DNA of 64,000 nucleotides from Lapidilactobacillus concavus DSM 17758 (GCF_001435835.1 NZ_AZFX01000038.1:67200-131199), one strand, 5' to 3'; counted from the first letter of the stretch, positions 9,498 to 20,334 are shown. Numbers and translations are program-made. Notes: generated by a model not told the origin, from the letters alone.

Positions 9498-10286
9498 TCA
9501 AGCCCGCTGACGAAATAACCAGGCACCTAAATAAAAGATAACTTCAATTAAGGCGATGAAGAATGTCGCTGGCCAGTTTGTAACGTATGCCAACCAAAGA
9601 CCAAGCCAAACACCAACTGATGCCGTAACCACTGAAATCAGCAGCAATTGATGAATATTACGCCCCAACGTCTTTGCCGTGGCCGCGGGAATCGTCATCA
9701 GAATAAAGACCAGCATTGAGCCAACAATCTGCGCGCCAACACTCACACTAACCGCTAAAAGAATTAAGAAAACGATCCCCACGAATTTGGCGCGTACGCC
9801 ATTCGCTTGTGCGCCGACTGGATCGAACGAATCGAACAGCAATGGTCGAAAGACAAGCCAGATCGTTATCAGAACGACTAAAGACAGCAGCACTAATTGC
9901 CAAACGCCGCTTAAACTTATCCCGACAATGCTCCCAAATAAAATTTGCGTGGCATAATTAGAGCTTTGATTAGCAAGCGCCAAAAACAAAATACCGGAGC
10001 CGATAAACAGCGATGACACCGCGCTAATTGTCGATTCACGTCGGGCTTTCTCAACCGACAAACCACTGATCAACGCACTGCTCGTCAGCGTGAATAACAG
10101 CATTCCAATCAGCGGTGAAATCCCAATAAAAGCACCAAAAGCCGCACCTGCAAACCCTATTTCTGACAACATATGGGTTAAAAACGAGAGCTGACGTGCC
10201 ACAACGAACACCCCAACAATTCCGCAGGTTAATGCGATAAAAGTACTCGCGATAAACGCATGACGCATAAAATCGAAGGCAAACAT
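9498..10286 (-). CDS. Zinc/manganese-type ABC transporter permease (ABC-3 family)
   Basis: A 262-residue membrane protein with about eight hydrophobic segments. It matches the ABC-3 permease family (ZnuB/AdcB/MntC type), including the conserved early segment with GFAGAAFGAFIG and the helix rich in SVGAQIVGSML. It is the last gene of a three-gene minus-strand operon (binding protein, ATPase, permease) and directly abuts the ATPase gene. The operon imports a divalent metal, most likely zinc or manganese; the sequence alone does not decide which. Confidence 0.92.
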   Translation of the reverse strand: MFAFDFMRHAFIASTFIALTCGIVGVFVVARQLSFLTHMLSEIGFAGAAFGAFIGISPLIGMLLFTLTSSALISGLSVEKARRESTISAVSSLFIGSGILFLALANQSSNYATQILFGSIVGISLSGVWQLVLLSLVVLITIWLVFRPLLFDSFDPVGAQANGVRAKFVGIVFLILLAVSVSVGAQIVGSMLVFILMTIPAATAKTLGRNIHQLLLISVVTASVGVWLGLWLAYVTNWPATFFIALIEVIFYLGAWLFRQRA

Positions 10287-10979
10287 TTACTCAGCTCCCT
10301 TTAAACTATCCGGACGAATTTGATCACTCGGTCCAGTCATCATTTGATGATCTCTCAATAATAAATAGCGATCAGTATATTTGATTGTTAATTCCAAGTC
10401 ATGACTCACAAAAAGCAACGCCATCTGCTTGTCGGTCACCACTTGATCGACAAGGTCCATAATAGCCTGTTTGGCATCGACATCCATACTTGCTGTTGAT
10501 TCATCCATAATCAATAAATCGGGGTCTGCAAGCAACGCTTGGGCTAAATAAGCACGTTGTCGTTCGCCCCCAGATGCCAACGCTAATGATCGATTTTTGA
10601 TCGACGTTAAATTTGTCTGTTCCAAAACTCGTTCAACTCGTTTTTTTTCGGAGCTTGTCAGCCAAGGATGCCAACTTTGACCAATGTTTAACGCCACAAA
10701 ACTCTGAATAGAAAGCGGCGCGTCTGCATCGATATTTCTAAATTGAGGCACGTAACCAATCTTCAATGGTCGTTGTCCAACAACCGATCGCCGCGTAATC
10801 TCGCCTGAAGTAGGCGTCAATAGACCCATGATCAACTTAACAAGCGTTGATTTGCCCACACCATTGTGTCCAATCAGACTGACCTTTTCGCCGGCATGAA
10901 TCTCAAAATTCAATCGATCAAAAACATCCTTCTCACCAAAATGCATCGATAGATCCTTAGCCGTTATAATGCCGTTCAT
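10287..10979 (-). CDS. Zinc/manganese-type ABC transporter ATP-binding protein
   Basis: About 230 residues. Walker A GHNGVGKST (37-45), signature LASGGERQR, Walker B LLIMDE and the switch histidine in FVSHD are all present. The ATG at 10979 is used because it sits four bases after the stop of the binding-protein gene with AAGGGGG upstream; an in-frame start seven codons earlier lies inside that gene. It powers the permease encoded downstream. Confidence 0.93.
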   Translation of the reverse strand: MNGIITAKDLSMHFGEKDVFDRLNFEIHAGEKVSLIGHNGVGKSTLVKLIMGLLTPTSGEITRRSVVGQRPLKIGYVPQFRNIDADAPLSIQSFVALNIGQSWHPWLTSSEKKRVERVLEQTNLTSIKNRSLALASGGERQRAYLAQALLADPDLLIMDESTASMDVDAKQAIMDLVDQVVTDKQMALLFVSHDLELTIKYTDRYLLLRDHQMMTGPSDQIRPDSLKGAE

Positions 10980-10983
10980 TGCG

Positions 10984-11886
10984 TTATGCCCCCTTGGCAA
11001 TCTTAGTAAGTTGTGCGAGTTGTTCAGTCATCCACGTTAGATATGTTCGATGCGGTGGCATGGTTTCCGTCACAGTGACGATTGGCACGCCAGCCTTTTT
11101 TGCCGTTTGGATCAGTTCGTCGATCAACGGACTTTCAACTTGTCGATTAACCACTAGAAACGCGACTTTGCGTTGTTTCAGCTGGGATAACATCGTTTGC
11201 AGTTCAGCTGGCTTCGGATCCGCCCCTTCTTCAATATCCTGCGCAAAATCCGGATTCACAACTTTAACATCCAGTGCTGACAAGACGTCATTGAAAACCG
11301 GCTCGGTGATCATCACCTGTTTCTCAGAAAACGAGGCCTTTAATTGTTGAACTTGTTGTTGAAGCTGTTGGAACTGCCGCATATTTTTACGACCATTCTT
11401 CTCAAAAAGTTGACGCTCTTTTGGACGAAGTGTACTGAATCTCTTGACCAACGCTTGGTTGAGCTTGATCATCGTGGCAAAATCATACCATAAATGTTCA
11501 TTTTCGCCTTCTGGCAAGTGGCGAACATCGGTGGCAATGTCAACCGTTGAGACTTTGCGATCATTACTAGTAACTAACTTTTGCAACCAGGCATCGTAGC
11601 CGGCGCCGTTCATAATGGCGACATCCGCGTTTGCAACTGTCTTTGCATCCGCTGTCGTCGGAGTGTAATCGTGCGGATCTATCCCGCTCGAATTAATGAT
11701 ACTCACAACTTTGCCCTGATCTCCCAGGATCTGTTGGGCCATCTCTGCATAAAAATCAAGAGAACTCACCACGCGAATTTGATCAGTCGTCAACTGTTTA
11801 CCGGTTGTTTGCTTCTGTGTAGAACAAGCAGCAAGTACCATGACACCGAGTATGAGCAAAAATCCAGTCCTTATCTTTTTGAACAT
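10984..11886 (-). CDS. Metal-binding lipoprotein of ABC importer (ZnuA/AdcA/MntA-like)
   Basis: A 300-residue cluster A-I solute-binding protein. A signal peptide ends in the lipobox VLAAC (Cys21), so it is membrane-anchored outside the cell. Metal-site motifs of the family are visible: GIDPHDYTPT, the second histidine in EHLWYD and the later acidic EGADPKPAEL. There is no histidine-rich loop of the kind often seen in zinc-specific members, so manganese is possible. It is the first gene of the operon; its 5' region holds a strong hairpin and repeated motifs described separately. Confidence 0.92.
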   Translation of the reverse strand: MFKKIRTGFLLILGVMVLAACSTQKQTTGKQLTTDQIRVVSSLDFYAEMAQQILGDQGKVVSIINSSGIDPHDYTPTTADAKTVANADVAIMNGAGYDAWLQKLVTSNDRKVSTVDIATDVRHLPEGENEHLWYDFATMIKLNQALVKRFSTLRPKERQLFEKNGRKNMRQFQQLQQQVQQLKASFSEKQVMITEPVFNDVLSALDVKVVNPDFAQDIEEGADPKPAELQTMLSQLKQRKVAFLVVNRQVESPLIDELIQTAKKAGVPIVTVTETMPPHRTYLTWMTEQLAQLTKIAKGA

Positions 11887-11900
11887 TCTAGCAACCTCCC

Positions 11901-11982
11901 CAAATTGTCACTCTCACTAATCATTGGATCTTGCAGAAATGCAAATCCAATCGTCGTTATTCCTTGAAATTGTCACAATCAC
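11901..11982 (-). promoter_or_regulatory. Structured 5' region of the metal ABC operon
   Basis: A hairpin-forming inverted repeat (11923-11951) has arms ATTGGAT/ATCCAAT and inner arms TTGCA/TGCAA around a GAAA loop. It is flanked by two similar 17-mers (11901-11917 and 11966-11982), on the coding strand GTGANNGTGACAATTT; the outer one contains the palindrome ATTGTCACAAT. These may be operators for a metal-sensing repressor or an mRNA element. No known AdcR or Zur consensus was recognised. Confidence 0.45.
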
Positions 11983-12096
11983 CAGTCTAACGAATTAAAA
12001 AAATATCGTCAAATGCGCATAGGTTCATGTATAGATTCTTGTGAATTAATCCAGATTGATCATTTTTTTTCGAGTTTGTTATCCGAATTTAGCTTA

Positions 12097-12140
12097 GAAA
12101 AAAGAGGTCATTACCAAAAATTAATCCTTGGTATCGCCTC
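12097..12140 (-). terminator. Rho-independent terminator of murE
   Basis: On the minus strand a 13-bp stem (GAGGCGATACCAA with its partner, small mismatch) is followed by a run of seven T just after the murE stop. Confidence 0.9.
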
Positions 12141-12160
12141 TTCATCATCAAAAACTATAT

Positions 12161-13732
12161 TTAACTATTTTTGCGTGTCGTTTCGGAATTGAGTTGTGCC
12201 AAAACGGACTTTGCAACGACCATATCAGTCGGCCAGGGCGTGTCAACACCACGGACCTTTTGATAAGGATCGGTTCCTTTTCCCGCTAAGACAACGACAT
12301 CTCCAGGCTGACTCTCCTTGATTGCAGCCTCAATGGCCTTGGCACGATCTAATTCAACAGTAACATCAACTTGTGTTTGATTGATGCCCTCGATGATCTG
12401 ATCCGCAATCTCTTTAGGATCTTCAAAGCCTGGGTCATCGTTGGTAATATAAGCATGTTGAACCAATTGGTTGATTGCTTTGGCGAAGCCCTCACGCCGA
12501 GAGATTCCTTTATCCCCGGGACTACCCACGACAACAATCAGCTTTGGATCTTGATATTCCTTCTTCAAGAAAGTGAGCAGCGCCATCATGCTCGCATAAT
12601 TATGAGCGTAATCCACGTAAACTCGGCCGTGTCCTGGCACATCTAACCGTTCCATTCGGCCAGGAATCTCAACGTGTGCGATGCCTAAAGCAGTTTCTGG
12701 ATAAACCGCACCAGCTAAACCTGCACCGATAATTGCGGCAGTGGCATTACTCAAGTTATAATCGCCAATTAAGTCCAACGAATATTCACCTGAAATTTTT
12801 AACTGCTCGGCTTTCAAAGTGTGCGTCGTCAATTTAAATCGACTCTGCGCGAGATCTGCCTCTTCTTGCTGATAGCGAAAGTCAATATCAATGCCTTCTG
12901 GAGCCTCGAAACCATCTTCGGCAAATAGAAAAATACTATCTGGATCCGTGGTGGTTGTTGCCGCAGCATAAACATCCTGGAAATAATCAGTCTGTGCATT
13001 AATAACGGTTTTCCGCGAATTAACAAGTAATTGCAACTTGCAATGCAAGTAATCAGCAAAATTGGGATGTTCATTGGGGCCAATATGATCTGGCGAAATA
13101 TTCAAGAAAAAGCCAACGTCATAAGTTAAGCCAAAGACACGAAATTGCTTATACGCTTGAGAAGAAACTTCCATGACTAAATGTGTCATTCCTCGATCGA
13201 CCGCACGACGCATATCACGGAATAAATCGAGTGACTCAGCCGTTGTTAACTTAGATTTGAAACTATCGTCTGGATTCGGTCCGATAATCGTGTCCACCGT
13301 CGAAAACATGGCGGTCTTACCTTGCGTTGCTTGATTTAAGATACCACGTGTGAAATAAGTCGACGTCGTTTTACCCTTGGTTCCCGTATAAGCAATCACA
13401 AATAATTCGTCTTGTGGATAGCCATAAAACGCCTGTGCTAACAACGCCATTGCCTTATGAATGTTGCGAACAATTAATGCATGCATGCCATTGCCTTCTG
13501 CATAAGGCTGCTCAGCAACGTAAGCAATCGCACCATTATCCTTCGCGTTCTGTAAATAAATCGGTCGAAATTCGTTGCTCTTACAGAAGAATAACGTCTT
13601 CTCTGAGACGTCATTTGCATTGTAAGCAACGTTTTCGAAGCGCTGCGTTAAATTGTCCTGAATTGCACTACTTTTTAAAATATGATGTTCTTTTAGAATT
13701 AAAAGACATGCCTCTAAAGTTATTGCCATCAT
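12161..13732 (-). CDS. murE: MurE-type UDP-MurNAc-tripeptide synthetase (probably L-lysine adding)
   Basis: A Mur ligase of 523 residues that adds the third amino acid to UDP-MurNAc-L-Ala-D-Glu in the cytoplasm. The ATP loop GTKGKTTS is at 117-124, the central-domain HPNFADYLHCK region is present, and the amino-acid specificity stretch reads NDDPGFEDP. The DNPR motif of diaminopimelate-adding enzymes is absent, which points to lysine. Start ATG at 13732, with a second ATG one codon later. It lies 117 bp downstream of dacA on the same strand and ends in its own terminator. The lysine specificity is an inference. Confidence 0.9.
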   Translation of the reverse strand: MMAITLEACLLILKEHHILKSSAIQDNLTQRFENVAYNANDVSEKTLFFCKSNEFRPIYLQNAKDNGAIAYVAEQPYAEGNGMHALIVRNIHKAMALLAQAFYGYPQDELFVIAYTGTKGKTTSTYFTRGILNQATQGKTAMFSTVDTIIGPNPDDSFKSKLTTAESLDLFRDMRRAVDRGMTHLVMEVSSQAYKQFRVFGLTYDVGFFLNISPDHIGPNEHPNFADYLHCKLQLLVNSRKTVINAQTDYFQDVYAAATTTTDPDSIFLFAEDGFEAPEGIDIDFRYQQEEADLAQSRFKLTTHTLKAEQLKISGEYSLDLIGDYNLSNATAAIIGAGLAGAVYPETALGIAHVEIPGRMERLDVPGHGRVYVDYAHNYASMMALLTFLKKEYQDPKLIVVVGSPGDKGISRREGFAKAINQLVQHAYITNDDPGFEDPKEIADQIIEGINQTQVDVTVELDRAKAIEAAIKESQPGDVVVLAGKGTDPYQKVRGVDTPWPTDMVVAKSVLAQLNSETTRKNS

Positions 13733-13800
13733 TAAACCCCTTTATAAAGCTTAGTTCAAACCAACGTTTGTCGATCATTTGGCGATGATAAGTCTACCCC

Positions 13801-13843
13801 AGAATCATTTCAACCATTTCTTATCAGTGGCTGAGATGATTCT
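13801..13843 (-). repeat. Long imperfect inverted repeat between dacA and murE
   Basis: Arms of about 16 bases (outer AGAATCAT/ATGATTCT, inner TCA.CCA/TGG.TGA) can fold into a stable hairpin. No T-run follows on the coding strand, so it is more likely a processing or stability element than a terminator. Confidence 0.6.
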
Positions 13844-13849
13844 TAAAAC

Positions 13850-15142
13850 TTAAAACAGCCCCGTAATCTTTTGCCAAGCTTTTTGCCACCACGTTAAGCC
13901 TTTAACAGCTGTTTTTGCTAAAATTGGAACGGATTGTTTCTGTTCAGTCGTCAAATAACCGGAGCCAATGGTTGGCATTTCCACACTACCAAGATGTGCC
14001 CCTTTTTTGATGGGTGCGATGCGACTAATATCGTTATTGTTCAACTTATAAGTGAGCTGTGAAGCTTTGACAGATTTTGGTAAAAGTACCTTGACTGTCT
14101 TACCAGCAACACTAGCAACTTTCGTCTGTTTGCTGTTCGTTACCTTAACCGCTGGTAACTGTTTGCTGAATTGACCTCGTTTTAAAACAGTGACTTGGTG
14201 CCAATTTTGGTAGACACCCTCCATCAACGTCTTAGCGGCAGCGAACCGTTTCTGCTGATCGACAGAGCGACCATCTGCATGAAGAATCACCGTAATGATT
14301 CGGAACCCATTTTTCTTAACAGTACCGACAAAACTATCACCAGCACGCTCGGAGGTACCCGTCTTTAATCCGTCAACGTCAAATTCGCTTGTTGCGGCCG
14401 ATTCACCCTTCAGCATTAGATTCCAGGTTGGATAAGTTGTGCCATGAAAAGCAATTTTAGTCTGGCTCGTGACATTCAAAACTTCGGGAAAATCTTTTAA
14501 TAAGTGTTGCGCTACAACCGCAATGTCACGCGCGCTCATTTCGTTCTCGTCAGTTTCTGTCGTGCCTGGATAACGATCTGCAGCAGGAACGTAGGAATTA
14601 CTCATCCCACTCACGTTAACCAGTTTCGCGTCTTTAATCTGCCATTCAGCTAGTTGTGCTTTCATCGCATCAATAAATTTAGCTTGACTACCACTCACAA
14701 CATCCGCTAATGCCATCGCAGCCGCATTTGCCGAATAAATTAAGCTAACATCATATAGTTCCTTGACTGTATATGACTTCGCCGTCTCGAATGGAATATT
14801 AGATAATTCCATGTTGTGGCTGAGTTGCACAATATCCGTCGTTGGTGTGACCTCTTGCGTCCATGTGAGCTGACCTTTTTTAACAGCCTGCAACACAAGG
14901 TACATCGATAACATTTTCGTCAATGAAGCGATTGGTAAGACTTGTTGGCTGTCTTTATCTGCCAAAATCTGACCAGACTTCACGTCAATTGCTAACCCCG
15001 CCTTAGCTGGAATCGTCACTTGAGGAACGTCAATCGTCGATGCCGCGTGAGCCGTTTGACTCGCCACAAAAAATCCCGAAAAATTCAGTGCGCTGATCAT
15101 TAAAACAAGCGCAAATAATAAATGTTGTCCCTTGGCTTTCAC
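13850..15142 (-). CDS. dacA: D-alanyl-D-alanine carboxypeptidase (PBP5/DacA-like)
   Basis: A 430-residue class C penicillin-binding protein. A signal peptide (cleavage near THA-A, about residue 34) is followed by the catalytic SLTK (73-76), SAN and KTG motifs of peptidase family S11, a C-terminal beta-domain, and a short amphipathic tail (about the last 15 residues, WWQKAWQKITGLF) of the type that tethers such enzymes to the membrane. It trims the terminal D-Ala of peptidoglycan stem peptides. The start is GTG at 15142 with GGAGG upstream, 13 bases after the kinase gene, so it is co-transcribed with the two-component system. Confidence 0.94.
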   Translation of the reverse strand: MKAKGQHLLFALVLMISALNFSGFFVASQTAHAASTIDVPQVTIPAKAGLAIDVKSGQILADKDSQQVLPIASLTKMLSMYLVLQAVKKGQLTWTQEVTPTTDIVQLSHNMELSNIPFETAKSYTVKELYDVSLIYSANAAAMALADVVSGSQAKFIDAMKAQLAEWQIKDAKLVNVSGMSNSYVPAADRYPGTTETDENEMSARDIAVVAQHLLKDFPEVLNVTSQTKIAFHGTTYPTWNLMLKGESAATSEFDVDGLKTGTSERAGDSFVGTVKKNGFRIITVILHADGRSVDQQKRFAAAKTLMEGVYQNWHQVTVLKRGQFSKQLPAVKVTNSKQTKVASVAGKTVKVLLPKSVKASQLTYKLNNNDISRIAPIKKGAHLGSVEMPTIGSGYLTTEQKQSVPILAKTAVKGLTWWQKAWQKITGLF

Positions 15143-15155
15143 AATTGTTCCTCCA

Positions 15156-16310
15156 CTAATTCTCTTCTTGTTGGTGCCTATTCAATGGCAAAATGGTATT
15201 AAAAGCTGTTTCTTGTTCAGTTGAAGTGGCGTAAATTTCGCCGCCATGCAATTTGACGATACTTTGGGCAATCGCTAAGCCTAAGCCTGATCCCCCAGTT
15301 TCAGCAGAGCGCGAGCCTTCCACCCGATAGAACCGTTCAAAGATATTCTCAAGATCTTCTTGTGGAATCTGACGACCATCATTAGCAACACTGATCACAA
15401 CATCGTTATTTTCTTGATGTGCACTTAGTGTGATCTTCGTCGCTTCATCGCCATACTTCAGGGCGTTCACGATTAGATTACTAAAGACCCGGACTAATTT
15501 ACCCGCATCAGCAGACATCATAATTGGCCGTTGAGTCACATCCACCTCAATTAGAATATGATGCTTCTGCGCCTCAAGCTCAAAATCCGCCGTCAGTTGC
15601 TCCAGCATTGAGACCAAATCAAAAGTTGTCACTTCCAATTGCGTATGGGTTTGTTGAACTTTTGTAAATTCAAACAGATCTTCAACGAGTGATTTCATTT
15701 GCTTCGTTTTTTCAAAAGCAATGTGGATATAACGAAGTAGATCGTCCTCGTTCTCATACTGTCCATTTTCGATTAGCCCGAGATATCCCATGATCGACGT
15801 CAGTGGCGTTCGAATATCATGACTCACATTTGTGATCAGCTCATCTTTGCTGGCTTCTATCTTGCGCTCTTCGATCATCGAATTTACAGTGCTATCGACC
15901 AAAGCATTAATGCTATCGATCACTTGGTTGAGATAACCACTCACCTTTAAATTGACGCGGTGGTCTAAATGACCATTAGCAATAAAGTGAAGCTCCTCGA
16001 TAATGTGGCGCATCTGCATTTGATGGTAACGCCGAATTAGGCGCCAGTAGACTACAATTGCATCAAAAATAATCAACAGGATAAAGAAAATCCGTTGCCA
16101 ACTCCATAAATGCCAAGGACCGATGGTAACCGCACGTTTGATTTGATAGATACCATCCACCAAACCTTGATTTGAATGTATCGCTTGATCGATTAAAATC
16201 ACAACGGCAAAGTTAAGCAAGAGTAATAAGCCAACGGTCACCAAGCCTTCAAGAAATAGTTCCCATTTTTCTCGTGTTTTTAAAACGATGGTCTGTGGTT
16301 CATCACTCAT
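15156..16310 (-). CDS. Sensor histidine kinase (VanS-like)
   Basis: About 384 residues: two membrane helices (around 25-45 and 75-95) with a short external loop, a HAMP-like linker, HisKA with NVSHDIRTPLTS, and an HATPase domain with SGLGLAIAQ. The ATG at 16310 overlaps the stop of the response-regulator gene by one base (TAATG), so the two are translationally coupled. The short sensor loop suggests it senses within or near the membrane. With dacA next in the operon, it resembles VanRS-like envelope-stress pairs; the signal is unknown. Confidence 0.9.
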   Translation of the reverse strand: MSDEPQTIVLKTREKWELFLEGLVTVGLLLLLNFAVVILIDQAIHSNQGLVDGIYQIKRAVTIGPWHLWSWQRIFFILLIIFDAIVVYWRLIRRYHQMQMRHIIEELHFIANGHLDHRVNLKVSGYLNQVIDSINALVDSTVNSMIEERKIEASKDELITNVSHDIRTPLTSIMGYLGLIENGQYENEDDLLRYIHIAFEKTKQMKSLVEDLFEFTKVQQTHTQLEVTTFDLVSMLEQLTADFELEAQKHHILIEVDVTQRPIMMSADAGKLVRVFSNLIVNALKYGDEATKITLSAHQENNDVVISVANDGRQIPQEDLENIFERFYRVEGSRSAETGGSGLGLAIAQSIVKLHGGEIYATSTEQETAFNTILPLNRHQQEEN

Positions 16311-16996
16311 TATGCTTCCACCTTGTAACCAACGCCCCAAACAGTTTCGATGACTTTTTCGCCGCCTGTTGCTTCTTCAATTTTATCCCGTAAATGACTC
16401 ACGTGAACCATGACAGTCTTTGCCGAAACAATACTTTCCTGCTGCCAAACACGCTCGAAAATCTCATCTGCTGAGAAAACGCGATTGGGATGGCTCGCCA
16501 AAAGGTAGAGTATGCCAAACTCTAATGCTGTCAGTTGAATCCCAACATTGGTTAATGTCGTCACTTCATGAGAGTCCTTATCAATAATTAATGGACCAAC
16601 TTCCAGACGATCAGGTTCATTCGAGGTCATTTGTGCATTGGCACGACGCAATAAAGATTTGACCCGCGCCATGACTTCAAGTGGATTGAATGGTTTTGAA
16701 ACATAGTCATCCGCTCCAGTGATCAAGCCTTGGATCTTATCCATATCCGTCGTCTTGGCAGAAACAACAATAATAGGAATATCAGATTCTTTGCGGACTT
16801 CTTTGATGACATCGATGCCAGACATGTTAGGCATCATGATATCAAGAATCATCAACGCGATTTCAGGATTAGTTGCTAATTTTGTCAGTGCTTCGCGTCC
16901 AGTCAACGCGGTAATAGGCTCATAGCCTTCGTTCTTTGCGTAAATACTTAATAACTCTACAATTTCTTTGTCATCATCAACGATTAGTATTTTCAT
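16310..16996 (-). CDS. OmpR-family response regulator (VanR-like)
   Basis: About 228 residues: receiver with DDDKEIV, the phospho-acceptor Asp in LMILDIMMP, the conserved Lys in YVSKPF, and a winged-helix output domain ending in ETVWGVGYK. I prefer the ATG at 16996, preceded by AAGGTGAT at six bases; a GTG three codons upstream is the alternative. It heads an operon of response regulator, kinase and DD-carboxypeptidase. It probably controls cell-wall genes including its own operon, which is an inference. Confidence 0.91.
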   Translation of the reverse strand: MKILIVDDDKEIVELLSIYAKNEGYEPITALTGREALTKLATNPEIALMILDIMMPNMSGIDVIKEVRKESDIPIIVVSAKTTDMDKIQGLITGADDYVSKPFNPLEVMARVKSLLRRANAQMTSNEPDRLEVGPLIIDKDSHEVTTLTNVGIQLTALEFGILYLLASHPNRVFSADEIFERVWQQESIVSAKTVMVHVSHLRDKIEEATGGEKVIETVWGVGYKVEA

Positions 16997-17185
16997 TTCA
17001 ATCACCTTCTGAATTTGAGACTAATGACATCTCGTTATTCTAATCTAACAAGCCAATCGAACGTTATTTATTATACGCTATGATTCAGATAGACTCTCTC
17101 AAAAGTACCACCTTATTCAGAAAATGTCTATCTGGCTTAATTGTATCAAAGGCTGACTTAAATTTCTTTAAAATTTCCACTTCAC

Positions 17186-17224
17186 TAAAAAAACAGTAAA
17201 CAAAATTAAACTTTGCTCACTGTT
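17186..17224 (-). terminator. Rho-independent terminator of the universal stress gene
   Basis: On the minus strand the arms AACAGTGAGCAAA and TTTGTTTACTGTT pair with two mismatches and are followed by a seven-T run. Confidence 0.85.
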
Positions 17225-17267
17225 AAATGCAATTATTATTCTCGACCAATCATCTACTGCGTTAAAT

Positions 17268-17714
17268 TTAACGGATCACTAAAACAGAAATCGGCGCGTT
17301 TTTTGCCATGTATGCTGCCTGACTTCCAAATAACTTGGTGATTCCTTTTTTTGCTTTAGCGCCAATGACTAATAAATCTGCTTGCGCATGCGGAATAACA
17401 TGCTTCACAATTTCCTCGCCGGGTTCACCTGCACCGATAACCGTGGCAACTTTTTTAACTCCAGCATCCAGCGCCTGTTGACGATAATCTTGAAGGTGTT
17501 GCTCTAACGCATCGCGCTGTCCATGGATATAATCTTTACTTAGTGCCTGATAAACATTCATGTTCTTTTCCTCAAGAATCGATACCAACACCAAGTCGAC
17601 GTCGTCCTTAATGGCGCGATGAATCGCATATTTAAAAGCTTTAAGACTATCTTCAGAATCATCGAGTGCAACAAGAATTCGTTTGAAATAAACATGATTT
17701 GTATCTCTACCCAT
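17268..17714 (-). CDS. Universal stress protein UspA family
   Basis: A 148-residue single-domain Usp with the ATP-binding signature GAKAKKGITKLFGSQA near the C-terminus (G-x2-G-x9-G-S type) and the opening RILVALDDSEDS. Such proteins accumulate under stress and bind ATP. It is monocistronic, with its own terminator downstream and the guaB terminator upstream. The start ATG follows GAGAGGATGA. No specific role can be assigned. Confidence 0.93.
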   Translation of the reverse strand: MGRDTNHVYFKRILVALDDSEDSLKAFKYAIHRAIKDDVDLVLVSILEEKNMNVYQALSKDYIHGQRDALEQHLQDYRQQALDAGVKKVATVIGAGEPGEEIVKHVIPHAQADLLVIGAKAKKGITKLFGSQAAYMAKNAPISVLVIR

Positions 17715-17858
17715 GAGTCTTCATCCTCTCAAAAATCGAATGTCAATCAGATTATATCTCGTATCAAGCCCTGCCTTGATGCTAACACAACCGTCAGCTT
17801 TAACACAATTAAAACGCCTAATCGACTAATTTTCACTGAACAAATTCCCATGAGTATC

Positions 17859-17910
17859 AAAAAATCTCTACATGAGATTGTCGAATACAACATGCGACCT
17901 CAATGTAGAG
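17859..17910 (-). terminator. Rho-independent terminator of guaB
   Basis: On the minus strand a long stem (CTCTACAT/ATGTAGAG, continued by GAG/CTC and GTCG/CGAC) is followed by ATTTTTT. It lies between the guaB stop and the Usp gene. Confidence 0.88.
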
Positions 17911-17949
17911 ACTGATGATCAATAAAGCTCTTCTAATTAGCGATACTTC

Positions 17950-19440
<1,491 letters not shown>

Positions 19441-19518
19441 TTACCTCCATTTATTTATGATGATGTTTATAATTGTGTTTCATTATATCAGTTAATCATG
19501 GGTTTAACAGAAATAAAA

Positions 19519-19548
19519 TAAAAAAAGAACGATCTCAATCGACCGTTC
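19519..19548 (-). terminator. Rho-independent terminator of the DUF1129 gene
   Basis: On the minus strand GAACGGTC pairs with GATCGTTC (one G-U pair) over a six-base loop and is followed by a T-rich tract. Confidence 0.9.
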
Positions 19549-19557
19549 CCACTAAGC

Positions 19558-20307
19558 CTAAATTGTTCGTCCAGTAATATGGTAATGCAGGCGGAATAAA
19601 TAACGTGCGCCGTAAGAAGCTGCAGCTAAAATAAGATAGCCCCATGCGGGTAAAACTGGATTAATTGCAGGGTTAACTAGTGCAGTTAATGAAATTAATA
19701 AGAGCACACCAATCGTAGCCAGTGAAACCTTACCAATCGTTCCCCAATTAAATCTATGTTTTTCTTCTTTTTTGCGGTTACGTGAAGCTTCCATCGTATC
19801 CGTAAACCAAGTCAATAAGAATCCAAAGGCAATCGCCATGATGATCAATGTGACAATACCAGATGATTGTGAGGTCGTGTTTTTCTTACCTGGAATTAAT
19901 CCCATCACACCAAACAGGACGGATAAAATAACGAGGTATAAGAAACTCATGTCCAGTGAACGCATCCAGTACTTCACCTTTTTAGGCTTGGCCTTTGCAT
20001 GAATCATTTGGTCATATTTGAAACTAGCCGATCCATAGAGTTGTGTTGCAGGTTTACCAATGCGCTGGTTTTGAATAATCTCAGGCAATAACGCATCGAT
20101 TTTTGTATTTGCATCGGCGTCTGCATAACCACCTTCAACTAATAATTTGTGGAGTTTGAAGATGTAGTCGTTATTTTTATGACTTAATTCTGTTCGCAAT
20201 TCAGCTGCAGACATCGTCGCAATTTCTGCTTGATTCTGTTCTTGCTCAGCAATCTTCTGAGCTTGTTGTTCACTTGCTTCTTGATTTCTTTCTTCAGTTG
20301 ATGCCAA
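19558..20307 (-). CDS. DUF1129 family membrane protein
   Basis: A 249-residue protein with a charged, Gln/Glu-rich cytoplasmic N-terminus (about 110 residues) followed by four to five hydrophobic segments. This matches the DUF1129 family, which in lactobacilli regularly lies after ychF, as here. The biological role is unknown. It is probably co-transcribed with ychF, whose stop is 28 bp upstream, and ends at a clear terminator. Confidence 0.85.
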   Translation of the reverse strand: MASTEERNQEASEQQAQKIAEQEQNQAEIATMSAAELRTELSHKNNDYIFKLHKLLVEGGYADADANTKIDALLPEIIQNQRIGKPATQLYGSASFKYDQMIHAKAKPKKVKYWMRSLDMSFLYLVILSVLFGVMGLIPGKKNTTSQSSGIVTLIIMAIAFGFLLTWFTDTMEASRNRKKEEKHRFNWGTIGKVSLATIGVLLLISLTALVNPAINPVLPAWGYLILAAASYGARYLFRLHYHITGRTI

Positions 20308-20334
20308 TAGTCCTTCGCTCCCTTTCGATTAAAC

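Noticed and set aside
11581..11967. 128-residue plus-strand ORF opposite the metal-binding lipoprotein
   Set aside because: Antisense shadow of a well-supported gene with no family features or ribosome binding site.
13801..13843. Rho-independent terminator after dacA
   Set aside because: The stem is good, but no T-run follows on the coding strand.
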